From: Methylobacteriaceae bacterium
GTDB taxonomy: Bacteria > Pseudomonadota > Alphaproteobacteria > Rhizobiales > Beijerinckiaceae
DNA length: 64,000 nt
Assembly (NCBI GenBank): GCA_020638195.1
Contig: JACKJC010000001.1
Coordinates: forward strand, 361,001-425,000
Direction: 5' to 3'
The position numbers and the translations under genes were made by a program. The notes below the pieces were generated by a model. It saw only the letters and a list, made by a program, of their open reading frames with translations, was not told where the DNA came from and did no database searches. Positions 34,982 through 43,739 of this stretch are shown here, piece after piece; position 1 is the stretch's first letter, and every line of letters begins with the position of its first letter.

Positions 34982-35128
34982 TTGCCGAGCCTTTTCCGGT
35001 TTCTCTTTGTCGTGGGCGTTTTGGCGGGCATCGCCTATGCCGGCATGTGGGCGCTCGTGACCTTCGTACAGCCGCAGCCGCGCGAAATGTCGAAGACATT
35101 GCCGCCGAACGCGCTCTCCGGAAAATGA
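34982..35128 (+). CDS. 48-residue single-pass membrane protein upstream of xerD
   Basis: A short gene starting with TTG at 34982 right after AAGGGGGG, an excellent ribosome-binding site. The translation (M/L)PSLFRFLFVVGVLAGIAYA then gives one membrane helix followed by a cytoplasmic-looking tail ending TLPPNALSGK. I recall very similar small proteins, sometimes mislabelled histidine kinase, in the same aroK-xerD position in other Hyphomicrobiales. The stop TGA overlaps the ATG of xerD (ATGA), so translation is probably coupled. Function is unknown. Confidence 0.75.
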   Translation: MPSLFRFLFVVGVLAGIAYAGMWALVTFVQPQPREMSKTLPPNALSGK

Positions 35129-36072
35129 GCGCCGCGCGACCAGCGGACGCGATCGAACTCTTTCTCGACATGATCGCCGCCGAGCGCGGCGCGGCGCGCA
35201 ACACGATCGACGCCTATCGGCGCGATCTCGCGGACTATGCGGGCTTTCTGGCGAAGCGCGGCGCCAGCCCTTACACCGCCGACACTGCGGCGATTCGCCT
35301 CTATCTCGGCAATCTGCAAACGCGCGGCATGGAAGCTTCGTCATCCGCTCGAAAATTGTCCTCGATCCGCCAGCTCCATCGCTTTCTCGTCGCGGAGAAT
35401 TTGCGCGGCGACGATCCAGCAGCGATTCTCGAAGGCCCGCGCCGGGCCCCGGCCGCCCCGAAGATCCTGACGGTTGACCAGGTCGACGCGCTCATCGAAT
35501 CCGCGCGCGCGGCCTCGCTCGCGCCAGATATCTCGCCCACGCAGAAAATGCGCTCTACGCGGCTCTATGCGCTGGTGGAGCTGCTCTACGCCACCGGCCT
35601 GCGCGTCTCGGAACTGGTCGCGCTGCCGAAATCCGCCGCACGGACGAAAGAAGCTTTTCTGACAGTGCGCGGCAAGGGCGGGCGCGACCGGCTCGTGCCG
35701 CTGACCCCCGCCGCGCGCGAAGCTGTCGCAGCCTTCCGCGACGCGCTGAAACAGACCTCGCCCGCGCTCGCCGAATCGAAATGGCTCTTTCCCTCGGACG
35801 CCGAAAGCGGGCACCTGACGCGACAGGCCTTCGCGCGCGACCTCAAGACGCTGGCCGCCGGCGTCGGCATCTCCACCGCCAGCATCAGCCCGCACGTGCT
35901 GCGCCACGCCTTCGCCAGCCACCTGCTTCAGAACGGCGCGGACCTGCGCATCGTGCAGGAACTCTTGGGCCACGCCGACATTTCGACGACGCAGATCTAT
36001 ACCCACGTGCTGGACGAGCGCACCCGCGCCATGGTGCGTGACCTGCACCCTCTGGGAGACGCCTCCGACTGA
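35125..36072 (+). CDS. xerD: Site-specific tyrosine recombinase XerD
   Basis: A 315-residue chromosome-dimer-resolution recombinase acting with XerC at dif. The catalytic residues are visible: Arg in ATGLRVSELV, Lys in the GKGGRDR beta-hairpin, HVLRHAFASHLL (His-x-x-Arg), and GHADISTTQIYTHV with the second His and the Tyr nucleophile. The SAM-like N-terminal domain (FLDMIAAERGAARNTIDAYR) is typical. The start ATG at 35125 overlaps the stop of the small membrane-protein gene. This is the housekeeping enzyme, not an element integrase. Confidence 0.95.
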   Translation: MSAARPADAIELFLDMIAAERGAARNTIDAYRRDLADYAGFLAKRGASPYTADTAAIRLYLGNLQTRGMEASSSARKLSSIRQLHRFLVAENLRGDDPAAILEGPRRAPAAPKILTVDQVDALIESARAASLAPDISPTQKMRSTRLYALVELLYATGLRVSELVALPKSAARTKEAFLTVRGKGGRDRLVPLTPAAREAVAAFRDALKQTSPALAESKWLFPSDAESGHLTRQAFARDLKTLAAGVGISTASISPHVLRHAFASHLLQNGADLRIVQELLGHADISTTQIYTHVLDERTRAMVRDLHPLGDASD

Positions 36073-36186
36073 GGGCGCCGCAACGCGCTTGACTTGGCGG
36101 CGCTCTGTAGCCAGTTTCGCGCCGCACCCGGCGGGGAGGGCCACGGGCGCTCGTTTTCAGGCGTACGCGCCGCAACCCGATCCCGC

Positions 36187-37143
36187 ATGGTTTCCTATCT
36201 CGATTTCGAAAAGCCGGTCGCAGAACTCGAAGCCAAAGTCGAGGAATTGCGCGCGGTCGCCGCAAAGGGCGGCGCCGTCTCGATCGGCGAGGAGCTGACC
36301 AAGCTCGAGACCAAGGCCGCCAAGGCCCTGGCCGACCTCTATCGCGACCTCACCCCCTGGCAGAAGACGTTGGTCGCCCGCCATCCGCAGCGTCCGCGTT
36401 TTCTGGATTTCGTGAAAGGGCTCATCACCGAATTCACGCCGCTGGCGGGCGACCGCAAGTTCGCCGAGGATGCGGCGATCGTCGGCGGCTTCGGACGTTT
36501 CCGCGGCCAGCCGGTCTGCATCATCGGGCAGGAAAAGGGCACGGACACCAGGACCCGGCTCGAGCATAATTTCGGCATGGCGCGGCCCGAGGGCTACCGC
36601 AAGGCGGTCCGCCTGATGGAGCTCGCAGACCGCTTCGATCTGCCGGTGCTCTGCCTCGTCGACACCGCCGGCGCCTTCCCGGGCGTCGACGCCGAGGAGC
36701 GCGGCCAGGCCGAGGCCATAGCCCGTTCGACCGACGCCTCGCTGGCGCTGGGCGTGGCGAATGTGGCGGTCGTCGTCGGCGAAGGCGGCTCGGGCGGGGC
36801 CGTGGCGATTGCGAGCTGCAACCGCGTGATCATGCTCGAACACGCAATCTATACAGTCGCTTCGCCCGAAGCGTCCGCCTCGATCCTGTGGCGCGATTCC
36901 GGCCGGGCGCAGGACGCGGCCACCAATATGAAGATCACGGCCCCAGATTTGCTCAGATTCGGCATTATCGACGCGATCATATCGGAGCCAGTGGGCGGCG
37001 CACATCGCGATCCCGAGGCGACGATAGAATCGACGGGCGCAGCGATTGCTTCGGCTTTCGAAGGACTTGCGGGTCTGTCGCGCGACGAGTTGCGGGCGGC
37101 GCGCGCCGAGAAGTTTCTGGCCATGGGGCGCAAAGCCCTGTAA
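36187..37143 (+). CDS. accA: Acetyl-CoA carboxylase carboxyltransferase alpha subunit
   Basis: A 318-residue AccA, which with AccD transfers the carboxyl group from biotin-AccB to acetyl-CoA to make malonyl-CoA. Family signatures include YLDFEKPVAELEAKVEELR at the start, GQEKGTDTRTRLEHNFGM, and LVDTAGAFPGVDAEERGQAE and GEGGSGGAVAIAS. The ATG at 36187 (MVSYLDFEKP) is where homology begins; the frame is open from 36094. The xerD-accA order is common in Hyphomicrobiales. Confidence 0.97.
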   Translation: MVSYLDFEKPVAELEAKVEELRAVAAKGGAVSIGEELTKLETKAAKALADLYRDLTPWQKTLVARHPQRPRFLDFVKGLITEFTPLAGDRKFAEDAAIVGGFGRFRGQPVCIIGQEKGTDTRTRLEHNFGMARPEGYRKAVRLMELADRFDLPVLCLVDTAGAFPGVDAEERGQAEAIARSTDASLALGVANVAVVVGEGGSGGAVAIASCNRVIMLEHAIYTVASPEASASILWRDSGRAQDAATNMKITAPDLLRFGIIDAIISEPVGGAHRDPEATIESTGAAIASAFEGLAGLSRDELRAARAEKFLAMGRKAL

Positions 37144-37155
37144 GCCGTCGCGGCG

Positions 37156-37171
37156 TTAACGCGGCGTTAAC
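37156..37171. promoter_or_regulatory. Full CtrA-binding box
   Basis: TTAA-CGCGGCG-TTAAC, a perfect match to the CtrA consensus TTAA-N7-TTAAC, 136 bp upstream of the YafK-like gene start and 13 bp after the accA stop. CtrA is the cell-cycle master response regulator of alphaproteobacteria. Confidence 0.75.
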
Positions 37172-37306
37172 CGCGAGCGGAAATTGAACCCCCCGATGGT
37201 AAGGGGCGCTTAGGGATAACGGACCTAAATCGACCTTGCGGGAATGTGGATCACACGCCCGCCGCCGCTCTTGCGGGCGAAGACGAACAGGGGACGCGAC
37301 GCGCGT

Positions 37307-38578
37307 ATGAAAGTCCGGCCAAACTTCACGCTTCTCCGGCGTCTTGCGCCCTTTGGCGCGCTTGCCGTCCTCGGCGCGAGCCTCTCCGCCTGCAATGATC
37401 CGCACAATATGGCGAATGCGCGCGCCTGGAAGCCGATTCCCTCCGATACGCTCGCACTGATGGCGAACAAGGGCACCGACGCCCACGAGCCAGTCCTCAT
37501 CCGCACCTACAAGAAGGAAGCGGAATTCGAGATCTGGAAGCGCCGCAAGGCCGACGGCAAGTACACCCTGCTCAAGACCTATCCGATGTGCCGCTGGTCC
37601 GGCCAGCTCGGCCCCAAGGTGCGCGAGGGCGACCGCCAGGTGCCGGAAGGCTTCTATGCCATCTCGCCCGGCCAGATGAACCCGAATTCCAACTATTACC
37701 TGTCGTTCAATGTCGGCTATCCCAACGCATACGACCGCGCGCTCGGCCGCACCGGCGGCATGATCATGGTGCACGGCGACTGCTCGTCGGCCGGCTGTTT
37801 CTCCATGACCGACAACCAGATCGCCGAAATCTACGCCATCGCGCGTGAGGGCTTCGGCGGCGGCCAGCGCGAGATCCAGCTCCAGTCCTATCCGTTCCGC
37901 ATGACCGCGGAAAATCTCGCCAAGCACCGGCTCGACCCGAATATGGCGTTCTGGAAGCAGCTGAAGGAAGGCTCGGACCATTTCGAGGTGACCAAGCTCG
38001 AGCCGAAGGTCAACGTCTGCGGTCGGCGCTACGTCTTCGACGCCTCCGCCCCGAACGGCGGCCGCATCGACCCGAACGGCGCCTGCCCGACCCTGACCGT
38101 CGATCCGCAGATCAAGTCACTGGTCGCCGAAAAAGAGAGCCACGACAACGCCAAGGTCGCCGAACTCGTCTCGAAGGGCGTCCGCGCGATCCGCGTGAAA
38201 TATGCCGACGGCGGCCAGAACCCGGCCTTCGCCCATGTCGACATGGTCAGCCGCCCGGAGGCGCTCGCCCAGGCGCCCATCGAAATCCCGATGGACAATC
38301 CCAAGGGCAAGAAGGCCGAGACGAAATTCGCCGCGGCCAAGCCGGTCAAGGCAGGAAAGCCCGCGTCCGAGGCGGAGCAGACGGTCGCCGCCAAGTCCGA
38401 GCCTGCCCGGCCGCCGGTCGCGCTCGCCGCCGCCACGCCCGGCGCCCGGGACATGATCGGCCGTTGGCTCGGCATGAACAATACGGCCAAGGCCCCGGAG
38501 CCCCCGGCGGCGGTCCCGGCGACGCCCGAGACGATCCTCGTGACCGACCCGGACAAGCCCGCCAAGCGGCGCAGGTAG
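37307..38578 (+). CDS. YafK/YkuD-family L,D-transpeptidase-like lipoprotein
   Basis: A 423-residue envelope protein. The N-terminus (LRRLAPFGALAVLGASLSAC) is a lipoprotein signal with the lipobox LSAC and Cys29. The YkuD-type core has VHGDCSSAGCFSM with His156 and the nucleophile Cys164, followed by EIYAIAREGF and SYPFRMT, a pattern close to YafK (DpaA), which in E. coli releases Lpp from peptidoglycan. Hydrolase or transpeptidase activity cannot be told here. The C-terminal third (about 320-423) is Ala/Pro/Lys-rich and disordered-looking. The start ATG is at 37307. A CtrA box lies in its promoter region. Confidence 0.86.
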   Translation: MKVRPNFTLLRRLAPFGALAVLGASLSACNDPHNMANARAWKPIPSDTLALMANKGTDAHEPVLIRTYKKEAEFEIWKRRKADGKYTLLKTYPMCRWSGQLGPKVREGDRQVPEGFYAISPGQMNPNSNYYLSFNVGYPNAYDRALGRTGGMIMVHGDCSSAGCFSMTDNQIAEIYAIAREGFGGGQREIQLQSYPFRMTAENLAKHRLDPNMAFWKQLKEGSDHFEVTKLEPKVNVCGRRYVFDASAPNGGRIDPNGACPTLTVDPQIKSLVAEKESHDNAKVAELVSKGVRAIRVKYADGGQNPAFAHVDMVSRPEALAQAPIEIPMDNPKGKKAETKFAAAKPVKAGKPASEAEQTVAAKSEPARPPVALAAATPGARDMIGRWLGMNNTAKAPEPPAAVPATPETILVTDPDKPAKRRR

Positions 38579-38591
38579 CCGACGCACGGTC

Positions 38592-39338
38592 TCAGCGGCC
38601 GCCAGTAATGTCCAGCACGGCGCCGGCGACATAGGACGCTTCGTCCGACAACAGCCACACGACGCCTTCCGCAACTTCGTCGGCCGTGCCTTCGCGGCCG
38701 ATCGGTACGGTCTTGCCGAGTCGTTCCGCCCGGTCCGGCGCCCCCATGGCGGCATGAATGTCGGTGGCGATCATGCCGGGCCGCACCGCATTGACCCGCA
38801 CGCCCTCTGGGGCGAGTTCCTTGGACAAGCCGTAGGTCAGCGTGTCCATCGAGCCCTTGGACGCCGCATAATCGACGCCCTCGCCGGGCATGCCGAGGCG
38901 CGCGGCGGCCGAGGACATGTTGACGATGACCCCGCCCTTGCCGCCCCGGCTCTTCGACATCCGCCGTGCGGCCTCCCGCGCCCCATAGAGCGCGCCGAGC
39001 ACATTGATCTCGACGAGCCGGGCGATCTCCTGCGGGTCCTTGTCGGCGAGCTTGCTCACCTGCGTCGCGATGCCCGCATTGTTGACAAAACCGTCGACGG
39101 CCCCGAACGCCTTTTCCGTCGCGTCGAACGCCAGCGCGACATCGTCGAGCTTCGCCGCATCCGCCTTGATGGCGAGCGACTTGCCGCCCGCGGCCTCGAC
39201 AGCCGCGATCGTTTCCTGCGCCGCAGCATCGTTCGCGACATAGGTGATCGCGACGCGCCAGCCGCGCTTCCCCGCGAGGATCGCCACCGCCCGGCCGATG
39301 CCGCGGCTGCCGCCGGTGACGAGAATGGTCTTGCTCAT
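38592..39338 (-). CDS. SDR-family oxidoreductase (FabG-like)
   Basis: A 248-residue short-chain dehydrogenase. It shows TGGSRGIGRA for NAD(P) binding, NNAGIATQ in the active-site region, the catalytic Ser segment VNMSSAAARLGMPG, and Tyr-x-x-x-Lys in DYAASKGSMD. The substrate is unknown; sequence style suggests a sugar- or 3-oxoacyl-type reductase. The start codon overlaps the end of hemD (39335-39338), implying an operon with hemC-hemD. Confidence 0.88.
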   Translation of the reverse strand: MSKTILVTGGSRGIGRAVAILAGKRGWRVAITYVANDAAAQETIAAVEAAGGKSLAIKADAAKLDDVALAFDATEKAFGAVDGFVNNAGIATQVSKLADKDPQEIARLVEINVLGALYGAREAARRMSKSRGGKGGVIVNMSSAAARLGMPGEGVDYAASKGSMDTLTYGLSKELAPEGVRVNAVRPGMIATDIHAAMGAPDRAERLGKTVPIGREGTADEVAEGVVWLLSDEASYVAGAVLDITGGR

Positions 39339-40054
39339 GTTTTCCCTGCCCTGTTCGGCTCGCCTTCCAGTCGCGCGAGTTCTTCGATCATGGAATCTTC
39401 GTTCGGCTCGGCGGCCACCGCAACCGGCAGACCGGCGGCGACGAACGGCGACGCTGCGTCGGCGGAGATCGCGACATGACGCAAATCCGCGAGTTGCGGC
39501 CCCAGCCCTGCGCTTCGGGCGAGTTCGATGAAGATTGCGGCGCTGCGATGCGAATAATGCAGGACCGAGCTGTCGCCAGCCGCGAGCGCTTCCGAAGCAA
39601 TCCCCGGCAAGGTCGCCACGGGTTCCGTAGCGTAGGTTTCGACCACGGCGAGCGCAAAAGCCGGCCCCAAGGCCGCTTCAAGTGCCGGCTTCCTGTCGCG
39701 TCCGGCGAGATAAACGACTCTCGCGCGAGAGCGCAGGGTTCGGAGCATCTCGATCGCGAGCGCCGCTGCGTTTGCCGCGACGACCCGTGGCGCGCCAAGT
39801 CCCGCGCCCTGCGCCGCCTCGGCCGTCCGCGCGCCGACGACGAACAGGGGCTGCCCCCGCAGTGCTGACAATCGCTCCGGCCGGCCGAAAGCATGTGCGC
39901 TGGTCGCGACGACCGCGTCGCAATCGCCGGAGACGTCGAAACCGAGGTCCCGAATCTCGAGCACAGGCGCAATGATCGCCCGATGACCTGCCGCTTCCAG
40001 ACGCGCCGCCGTCCGGCGGGCGTCTTCGGCGGCGCGGACGATCAGGACGTTCAC
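39335..40054 (-). CDS. hemD: Uroporphyrinogen-III synthase HemD
   Basis: A 239-residue weakly conserved enzyme that closes and inverts ring D of hydroxymethylbilane to give uroporphyrinogen III. Recognised by the start VLIVRAAEDARRTAARLEAA (with GTG at 40054), the segment VVATSAHAFGRPERL and VVYLAGRDRKPALEAAL, and by its position right after hemC. It feeds both heme and cobalamin synthesis. The frame extends upstream into hemC in another frame, so the GTG 10 bp after hemC is used. Confidence 0.9.
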   Translation of the reverse strand: MNVLIVRAAEDARRTAARLEAAGHRAIIAPVLEIRDLGFDVSGDCDAVVATSAHAFGRPERLSALRGQPLFVVGARTAEAAQGAGLGAPRVVAANAAALAIEMLRTLRSRARVVYLAGRDRKPALEAALGPAFALAVVETYATEPVATLPGIASEALAAGDSSVLHYSHRSAAIFIELARSAGLGPQLADLRHVAISADAASPFVAAGLPVAVAAEPNEDSMIEELARLEGEPNRAGKT

Positions 40055-40064
40055 GGTGCCCCCG

Positions 40065-40994
40065 TCACGCCTTGGCGGCGAGCACGCCGGCCGGCAGGCG
40101 ATCGAGAATTGCCTGCCCGGCTTCCGCGCCGAGCTTTGCCGCGTCGGCCACCATGCCTTCGCGGGAATCGTCGAAGGCCTCCGATCCGTCCATGCGCAAC
40201 ACGGAGCCGGAAAAGGCCACGCGGTCACCGGAAACGCGCGCATGACCCGCTATCGGCGTGCGGCAGGAGCCATCGAGCGCATGCAGAAAAGCCCGCTCGG
40301 CGGCGAGCGCCACGCCAGTGTCGTGATCGAGAATCGCGGCGATCCGCGTGCGTGTGAGATGATCGTCCGTGCGAACGGTAATGGCGATGGCCCCCTGCCC
40401 GACGGCGGGCAGGAACTGCTCGATTTCCAACAGGCAGGTCGCGTGCTGCACGAGGCCGAGCCGCTTGAGCCCGGCGAGCGCCAGCAGCGTCGCGTCTATC
40501 TCGCCGGCTTCCGCCTTGCGCAGCCGCGTCTCGACATTTCCGCGCAACAGCGGCGTTTCGAAATCAGGCCGCAGCCGCTTCAATTGCGCGGCGCGCCGCA
40601 ACGAGGCGGTTCCCACCCGCGCGCCCCTCGGCAGCGCCTGGACCGACGGCGCGCGCGGCGAAATCAGCGCGTCGCGCACGTCTTCGCGCGGCAGATAGCC
40701 GCCGACGTCGAGGCCGGGCGGCAGAAGGGTCGGCAGGTCCTTGGCCGAATGCACGGCGATATCGATATCGCCGGCGAGCTGGGCGGCGTCCAGCTCCTTC
40801 GTGAACAGGCCCTTGCCGCCGGCCTCCGCCAACGGCCGGTCGACGATGGCGTCGCCGGTCGTCTTGATGATGACGAGTTCGATTTGATCTTCGTGGATGT
40901 CGTGCAGCGCGGCCAGCTTGCGGCGCGTCTCGCGCGCCTGCGCCAGCGCCAGCGGGCTGCCGCGCGTGCCGATTCTCAGGAAAGCTGCGCTCAT
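40065..40994 (-). CDS. hemC: Hydroxymethylbilane synthase (porphobilinogen deaminase) HemC
   Basis: A 309-residue enzyme polymerising four porphobilinogen units on its dipyrromethane cofactor. It shows RIGTRGSPLALAQARE at the N-terminus, HSAKDLPTLLPPGL, GTASLRRAAQL and the cofactor-cysteine motif DGSCRTPIAGHA. It is divergent from tsaD with a 117-bp gap. Gene order hemD-hemC-tsaD-gpsA is typical in Hyphomicrobiales. Confidence 0.97.
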   Translation of the reverse strand: MSAAFLRIGTRGSPLALAQARETRRKLAALHDIHEDQIELVIIKTTGDAIVDRPLAEAGGKGLFTKELDAAQLAGDIDIAVHSAKDLPTLLPPGLDVGGYLPREDVRDALISPRAPSVQALPRGARVGTASLRRAAQLKRLRPDFETPLLRGNVETRLRKAEAGEIDATLLALAGLKRLGLVQHATCLLEIEQFLPAVGQGAIAITVRTDDHLTRTRIAAILDHDTGVALAAERAFLHALDGSCRTPIAGHARVSGDRVAFSGSVLRMDGSEAFDDSREGMVADAAKLGAEAGQAILDRLPAGVLAAKA

Positions 40995-41111
40995 GACCGC
41001 CGATCCGTTTGCCGTATCGACCGCTCGACTATAGGTTGCGCCCCATTGATGCAAGAGTGCGCTTCGGCGCGTATTGGACGCGCTTTCGCGCTGATTTGGA
41101 CGCGGCTTTTC

Positions 41112-42169
41112 ATGCTGGTTCTGGGAATTGAGACGACCTGCGACGAGACCTCGGCGGCCGTCGTGCGCAAGCGGATGGACGGGTCGGGCGAGATTCTCTC
41201 GAACGAGGTGATGAGCCAGATCGCCGAACACGCGGCCTACGGCGGCGTTGTTCCGGAAATCGCCGCGCGCGCCCATGTCGACTATCTCGACCATCTCATT
41301 CGCCGCGCGCTGCATCGCGCCAACGTCCGGCTCGAGCAGGTCGACGCCGTCGCGGCCTCCGCCGGGCCCGGCCTGATCGGCGGTCTGCTGGTCGGTCTGA
41401 CCGCCGGCAAGGCCCTCGCCTGGGCGGCGCAAAAACCTTTCGTGGCGGTCAACCATCTCGAGGCGCATGCTCTGACCGCGCGCATGACGGATGCGCAGGC
41501 ATTTCCCTACATCGTGCTTCTGGTCTCGGGCGGCCATACGCAATTGCTGGAAGTGCGCGGCGTCGGCGATTACCGGCGGCTGGGCTCCACGATCGACGAC
41601 GCCATCGGCGAAGCCTTCGACAAGGTCGGCAAGCTGCTCGGCCTGCCTTATCCCGGCGGCCCGAACGTCGAGAAGACCGCGACCGATGGCGATCCAGAGC
41701 GTTTTGCCCTGCCGCGCCCGATGTTCGGCCGCAAGGAGCCTGACTTCTCGCTCTCGGGACTCAAGACGGCGGTGCGCAACGAGGCGTCCAAGATCGCGCC
41801 GCTCACCAGGACCGACATCGCCGACCTCTGCGCCTCCTTCCAGGCCGCCGTCGTCGACGTCATCATCGACCGCACCCGCGCCGCGCTACGCGTTTCGCGC
41901 GAAGGCGGATCGAAGCCGACGGCGCTCGTCGTCGCGGGCGGCGTCGCCGCCAATGGCGCGATCCCGCGCGCGCTCGGCGCGCTTCTGCGGCGAGGCCGGG
42001 CTGAAACTGGTGACGCCGCCGCCGGAACTGTGCACGGACAACGGCGCCATGGTCGCGTGGGTCGGCATCGAACGGCTGGAACTCAGGCTGACCGACGATC
42101 TGACCACGCGGCGCGCCCGCGCTGGCCGCTGGACGCGTGGTCTCGACGCGCCACCACGGCAAGGCGTGA
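41112..42169 (+). CDS. tsaD: tRNA threonylcarbamoyltransferase TsaD, frame broken near the 3' end
   Basis: TsaD transfers threonylcarbamoyl to A37 of ANN-decoding tRNAs and is essential in most bacteria. The first ~285 codons are intact: MLVLGIETTCDETSAAVV, metal-binding HLEAH and LLVSGGHTQLL, and LSGLKTAVRN. Near 41,960-41,990 the frame shifts: homologous sequence (CGEAGLKLVTPPPELCTDNG) continues in the +1 frame. It returns near 42,110 and must shift again near 42,137 to reach a plausible C-terminus ending VVSTRHHGKA with a stop at 42167-42169. Such precise preservation after each shift argues for sequence errors in this copy rather than a dead gene. Divergent from hemC. Confidence 0.9.
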
Positions 42170-42170
42170 G

Positions 42171-42738
42171 ATGGCGCGCGTGCTCTCGCTCGCGATGACG
42201 ACGCTGGCGCTCGCCGTCGCCGATCCGCCGAAGGCTACGCGAAGCCGGCCGTCGCCGGCGTGCGTCTCTTCTACGGCCCCTCGCCGGAGACCGCGGCCGT
42301 CGACGCGCAACGCTCCGCGGCGCGCGTTCAAAAGCTCGATCGACATGGCGGCCTATGTTCTGACGGACCGCGGCTTGATCGAGGGCGACGCTGGCTGCGA
42401 GGCGCGGCGCGCGGCGTGAAGGTGCGCATCTATCTCGACGGCGACGATGATCGCGCGCACGGCGGAAGTCCGCCGATGCGCTCGCCGCGCTCGACACGCT
42501 GCCGAGCGTCGCGATCCGTCGCAAGGCGCGCAGGCCGCGATCCCATGCATCTGAAATCCTATCTCGTCGACCGCCGCGTCTGCGCGCACGGGCTCCGCGA
42601 ATTTCTCCCTATTCGGGCGAGCGCTTTCAGGACAACGACGTCGTCGCTGCTCGAAAGCCCGGCGCTCGCCGGGCGCCTTCGCGCGCAATTTCGAAATCGA
42701 TCTGGGCGCGCGCCGACAATCGCGAGGCCGCGCGATGA
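42171..42738 (+). pseudogene. Phospholipase-D-like (HKD) protein, reading frame broken by many indels
   Basis: No single frame spans this gene, but all three plus frames carry consecutive pieces of one protein: MARVLSLAMTTLALAVADPP, then VRLFYGPSPETAAVDAQ, SSIDMAAYVLTDRGLIE, GVKVRIYLDGDD, ADALAALDTLPSVAIRRKA, and the HKD motif MHLKSYLVDRR (HxKx4D, 42548-42571), followed by SGERFQDNDVV and ESPALAG. This is the layout of a small secreted or membrane single-HKD phospholipase-D/nuclease-like protein. It starts 1 base after the tsaD stop, and its end overlaps the gpsA ATG. Whether broken in the cell or only in this sequence is discussed in the findings. Confidence 0.75.
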
Positions 42739-43731
42739 GCGCGCCAATCGTCGTGCTCGGCGCGGCGCGCCTGGCACTGCGCGCTCGCCAATCAGGCTGG
42801 CGCGCAATGGCGCGCATGTGATTGCTGGGCGCGACGCGCCGCGCATGTCGCGGACATGCGCCGCGCGCGAAAACGCGCGGCGCCTGCCGGGCGCGGCTTG
42901 CGCGGAGCACTCGCGCCTTCGGTTGAGCCGGGTAGCGATCTTGCGTGTCTGCGCGACGCGGACGTCGTGCTCGCCGCGACGCCCGCACAGGCCTTGCGCG
43001 AAATTGCGCGCGCAGCGGCGGCGTTCTCGCGTGAAGGCGCAGACTGGCTGATCTGCGCCAAGGGAATCGAGCGAGGCACGCACGCTTTTCTGAGCGACAT
43101 TGTCGCCGCGGAATTGCCGGGCGCTAATGCTTCGGTTCTTTCCGGGCCGAGTTTTGCTGAAGACATCGCCGCGGGCCTGCCGACGGCGATCACGCTCGCC
43201 GCGCCTGACGCGGACCGCGCCGAGCGGCTCGGCCGATTGTTCGACTCGCCCGCCTTCCGGCTCTACCGCTCCACCGATGTGCGCGGCGCGGAAATCGGCG
43301 GCGCCGCCAAGAACGTGCTGGCCATCGCCTGCGGCATCGCCGCCGGCCGCAAGCTCGGCGCGAGCGCCGTCGCGGCGCTGACGGCGCGCGGCTTCGCCGA
43401 ACTCTCGCGTTTCGGCCGCGCCTTCGGCGCGCATCCCGAGACGCTGATGGGCCTGTCGGGCCTTGGCGATCTCGTGCTCACCTGCTCGTCCCTGCAATCG
43501 CGAAATTTCGCCTTCGGCCATGCGCTGGGCCGCGGCCTGTCGCTTGCAGAAGCCGCCGGCGGCAAGCTTGCGGAGGGCGCCTTCACCGCGCGCGCGCTGG
43601 TGGAGCTCGCCGCCGAACGCAATGTCGAAATGCCGATCTGCGCCGTTGTCGACGCTATCGTCTCAGGCCAGGTGGGCGTAGACGCGGCGATCGAATCCCT
43701 GTTGATGCGTCCGAAGAAGTCGGAAGTCTGA
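42735..43731 (+). CDS. gpsA: NAD(P)H-dependent glycerol-3-phosphate dehydrogenase GpsA, frame broken near the 5' end
   Basis: GpsA makes sn-glycerol-3-phosphate for phospholipids. From about 42,905 to the stop the frame is intact: EPGSDLACLRDADVVLAATP, the SGPSFAEDIAAGLPTAIT core, GGAAKNVLAIACGIAAG with the catalytic Lys, and GLSGLGDLVLTCSS. The N-terminal NAD-binding part is scattered over frames: MSAPIVVLGA at 42735, then LARNGAHVIAGRDA and ENARRLPGA in another frame. Several single-base losses in GC-rich runs must be restored to join them. Internal starts such as the ATG at 42856 are open but skip the Rossmann fold. Confidence 0.88.
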
Positions 43732-43739
43732 GGTCCCCC

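Noticed and set aside
35125..36072. Integrase of a mobile element
   Set aside because: The recombinase is a standard XerD in its usual place next to accA; there are no att repeats, tRNA junction or cargo genes.
40056..41111. In-frame upstream extension of tsaD by about 350 codons
   Set aside because: It lies antisense to hemC and hemD and contains no TsaD homology; the family starts at MLVLGIETTCDE.
42260..43051. 263-codon open frame spanning the PLD-gpsA region
   Set aside because: It stitches alternating fragments of two real genes through frame changes and is not a protein of its own.
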